Shown: piece after piece, positions 38,169-38,479 of the stretch
Layout: the number at the start of each line of letters is the position of its first letter
Position numbering within the stretch: position 1 is the stretch's first letter
Assembly (NCBI GenBank): GCA_002789915.1
Contig: PFUD01000181.1
Coordinates: 1-38,479 of the forward strand
From: Comamonadaceae bacterium CG_4_9_14_3_um_filter_60_33
GTDB lineage: Bacteria > Pseudomonadota > Gammaproteobacteria > Burkholderiales > Burkholderiaceae_C
Reading direction: 5' to 3'
Length of the DNA: 38,479 bases
Notes under the pieces: model-generated
Seen by the model: only the letters and a program-made list of their open reading frames with translations
The model's database searches: none
What the model was told of the DNA's origin: nothing
Program-made: the position numbers and the translations under genes

Positions 38169-38184
38169 AGTGCGTTGGCGCACA
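38169..38184. promoter_or_regulatory. Palindromic site 5: AGTGCG-TTGG-CGCACA
   Basis: An 11 of 12 match to TGTGCG-N4-CGCACA, 33 bp before the start of the PAS protein. A TGCCTACACT (38202-38211) between the site and the ATG resembles an RpoS-type extended -10 element. Confidence 0.55.
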
Positions 38185-38217
38185 CAGTTTGGCAGGCACC
38201 ATGCCTACACTGACCGC

Positions 38218-38479
38218 ATGAGAAGTTCCATGCCACCCCTTGATCCCCGCAGTTCCAGGCAAGAGGCGCGGCAGGCGGTCGCGCCGCTGGCAGATGCCCA
38301 TGTGCTGCGCCGTCGTGCTGAAACACGGCTCACTAACCAAGCGGCGCACGCCGGCGACGCTGGTGCCGAGCCCGAACCCCAGGATGTGCAACACCTGCTG
38401 CACGAACTGCAAGTGCACCAGATCGAGCTGGAGCTGCAAAACGAAGAGTTGCGCCTGTCGCACCTGGCACTCGACAGCG
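38218..38479 (+). CDS. PAS signalling protein, N-terminal part (runs off the right edge)
   Basis: From ATG 38218 the frame is open to the window end (87 codons). After a polar stretch the residues HELQVHQIELELQNEELRLSHLALDS closely match the N-terminal helix of the PAS kinase at 24551 (DLQVHQIELQQQNEELRQAQLALEES). The remainder is therefore probably a PAS domain with a kinase or GGDEF output. An in-frame ATG four codons further (38230) is an alternative start. Confidence 0.7.
   Translation, partial: MRSSMPPLDPRSSRQEARQAVAPLADAHVLRRRAETRLTNQAAHAGDAGAEPEPQDVQHLLHELQVHQIELELQNEELRLSHLALDS

Noticed and set aside
38190-38204. Second GG-N10-GC match before the PAS protein
   Set aside because: It would start transcription about 2 nt before the ATG, and the match to the sigma54 consensus is poor; the RpoS-like TGCCTACACT is at least as likely.

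Overview
The window reads as a chromosomal segment of a GC-rich betaproteobacterium, most likely a Comamonadaceae member of the Rhodoferax/Polaromonas type. This is inferred from the dnaX-ybaB-recR order, the gloB / methyltransferase / rnhA group, a polyhydroxybutyrate-type esterase and the protein sequences themselves. No rRNA, tRNA, CRISPR array or intact insertion sequence was seen.

Layout. (1) 1-6831 is housekeeping: a YegP-like protein cut by the left edge, dnaX, ybaB, recR, then mltD and gloB on the minus strand, and a methyltransferase and rnhA on the plus strand. dnaX carries an A9 slip site placed to make the short gamma protein. gloB and the methyltransferase start on overlapping ATG codons. 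(2) 6945-11228 is an RND efflux pair (adaptor and pump) without an outer-membrane channel. (3) 11266-12900 is an accessory patch: a solitary AAA-type ATPase, a broken HicA-like toxin gene and a perfect 18-bp inverted repeat. (4) 12925-14275 holds two DUF4398 lipoproteins, the second an OmpA-type peptidoglycan anchor, ending in a strong terminator. (5) 14354-15963 is a complete hipBA toxin-antitoxin operon with its operator overlapping the promoter. (6) 16096-18135 holds a YihY/BrkB membrane protein, an unknown exported protein and a glycine-zipper lipoprotein.

(7) 18302-25774 is a signalling block: a hybrid CHASE3-PAS-histidine kinase-receiver protein, a CheB-CheR-PAS fusion without a kinase domain, and a separate PAS-histidine kinase. 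A related PAS protein begins at the right edge. (8) 25785-31198 is rich in stress and envelope genes: DUF302, PRC-barrel, a VapBC50-like pair whose toxin has an internal deletion, a small ferritin-like protein with the EncFtn metal-site spacing, an esterase, a PQQ-type sugar dehydrogenase lipoprotein, DUF3309 and a collagen-like lipoprotein. (9) 31436-34466 is a collapsed kaiC-kaiB remnant overlapping, by GTGA, a PAS-GAF-GGDEF-EAL protein whose GGDEF motif is degenerate. (10) 34463-38479 holds fumC, a small lipoprotein, an alpha/beta hydrolase, two proteins of unknown function and the start of the PAS protein.

The most notable pattern is a palindrome, TGTGCG-N4-CGCACA, found at six places in the four divergent intergenic regions of the second half. 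Each region lies next to a small envelope or stress gene and, in most cases, a signalling gene. It may mark a local regulon. Three toxin-antitoxin relics or systems (hicA, hipBA, vapBC50) and the kaiC/kaiB collapse show repeated gene gain and decay.
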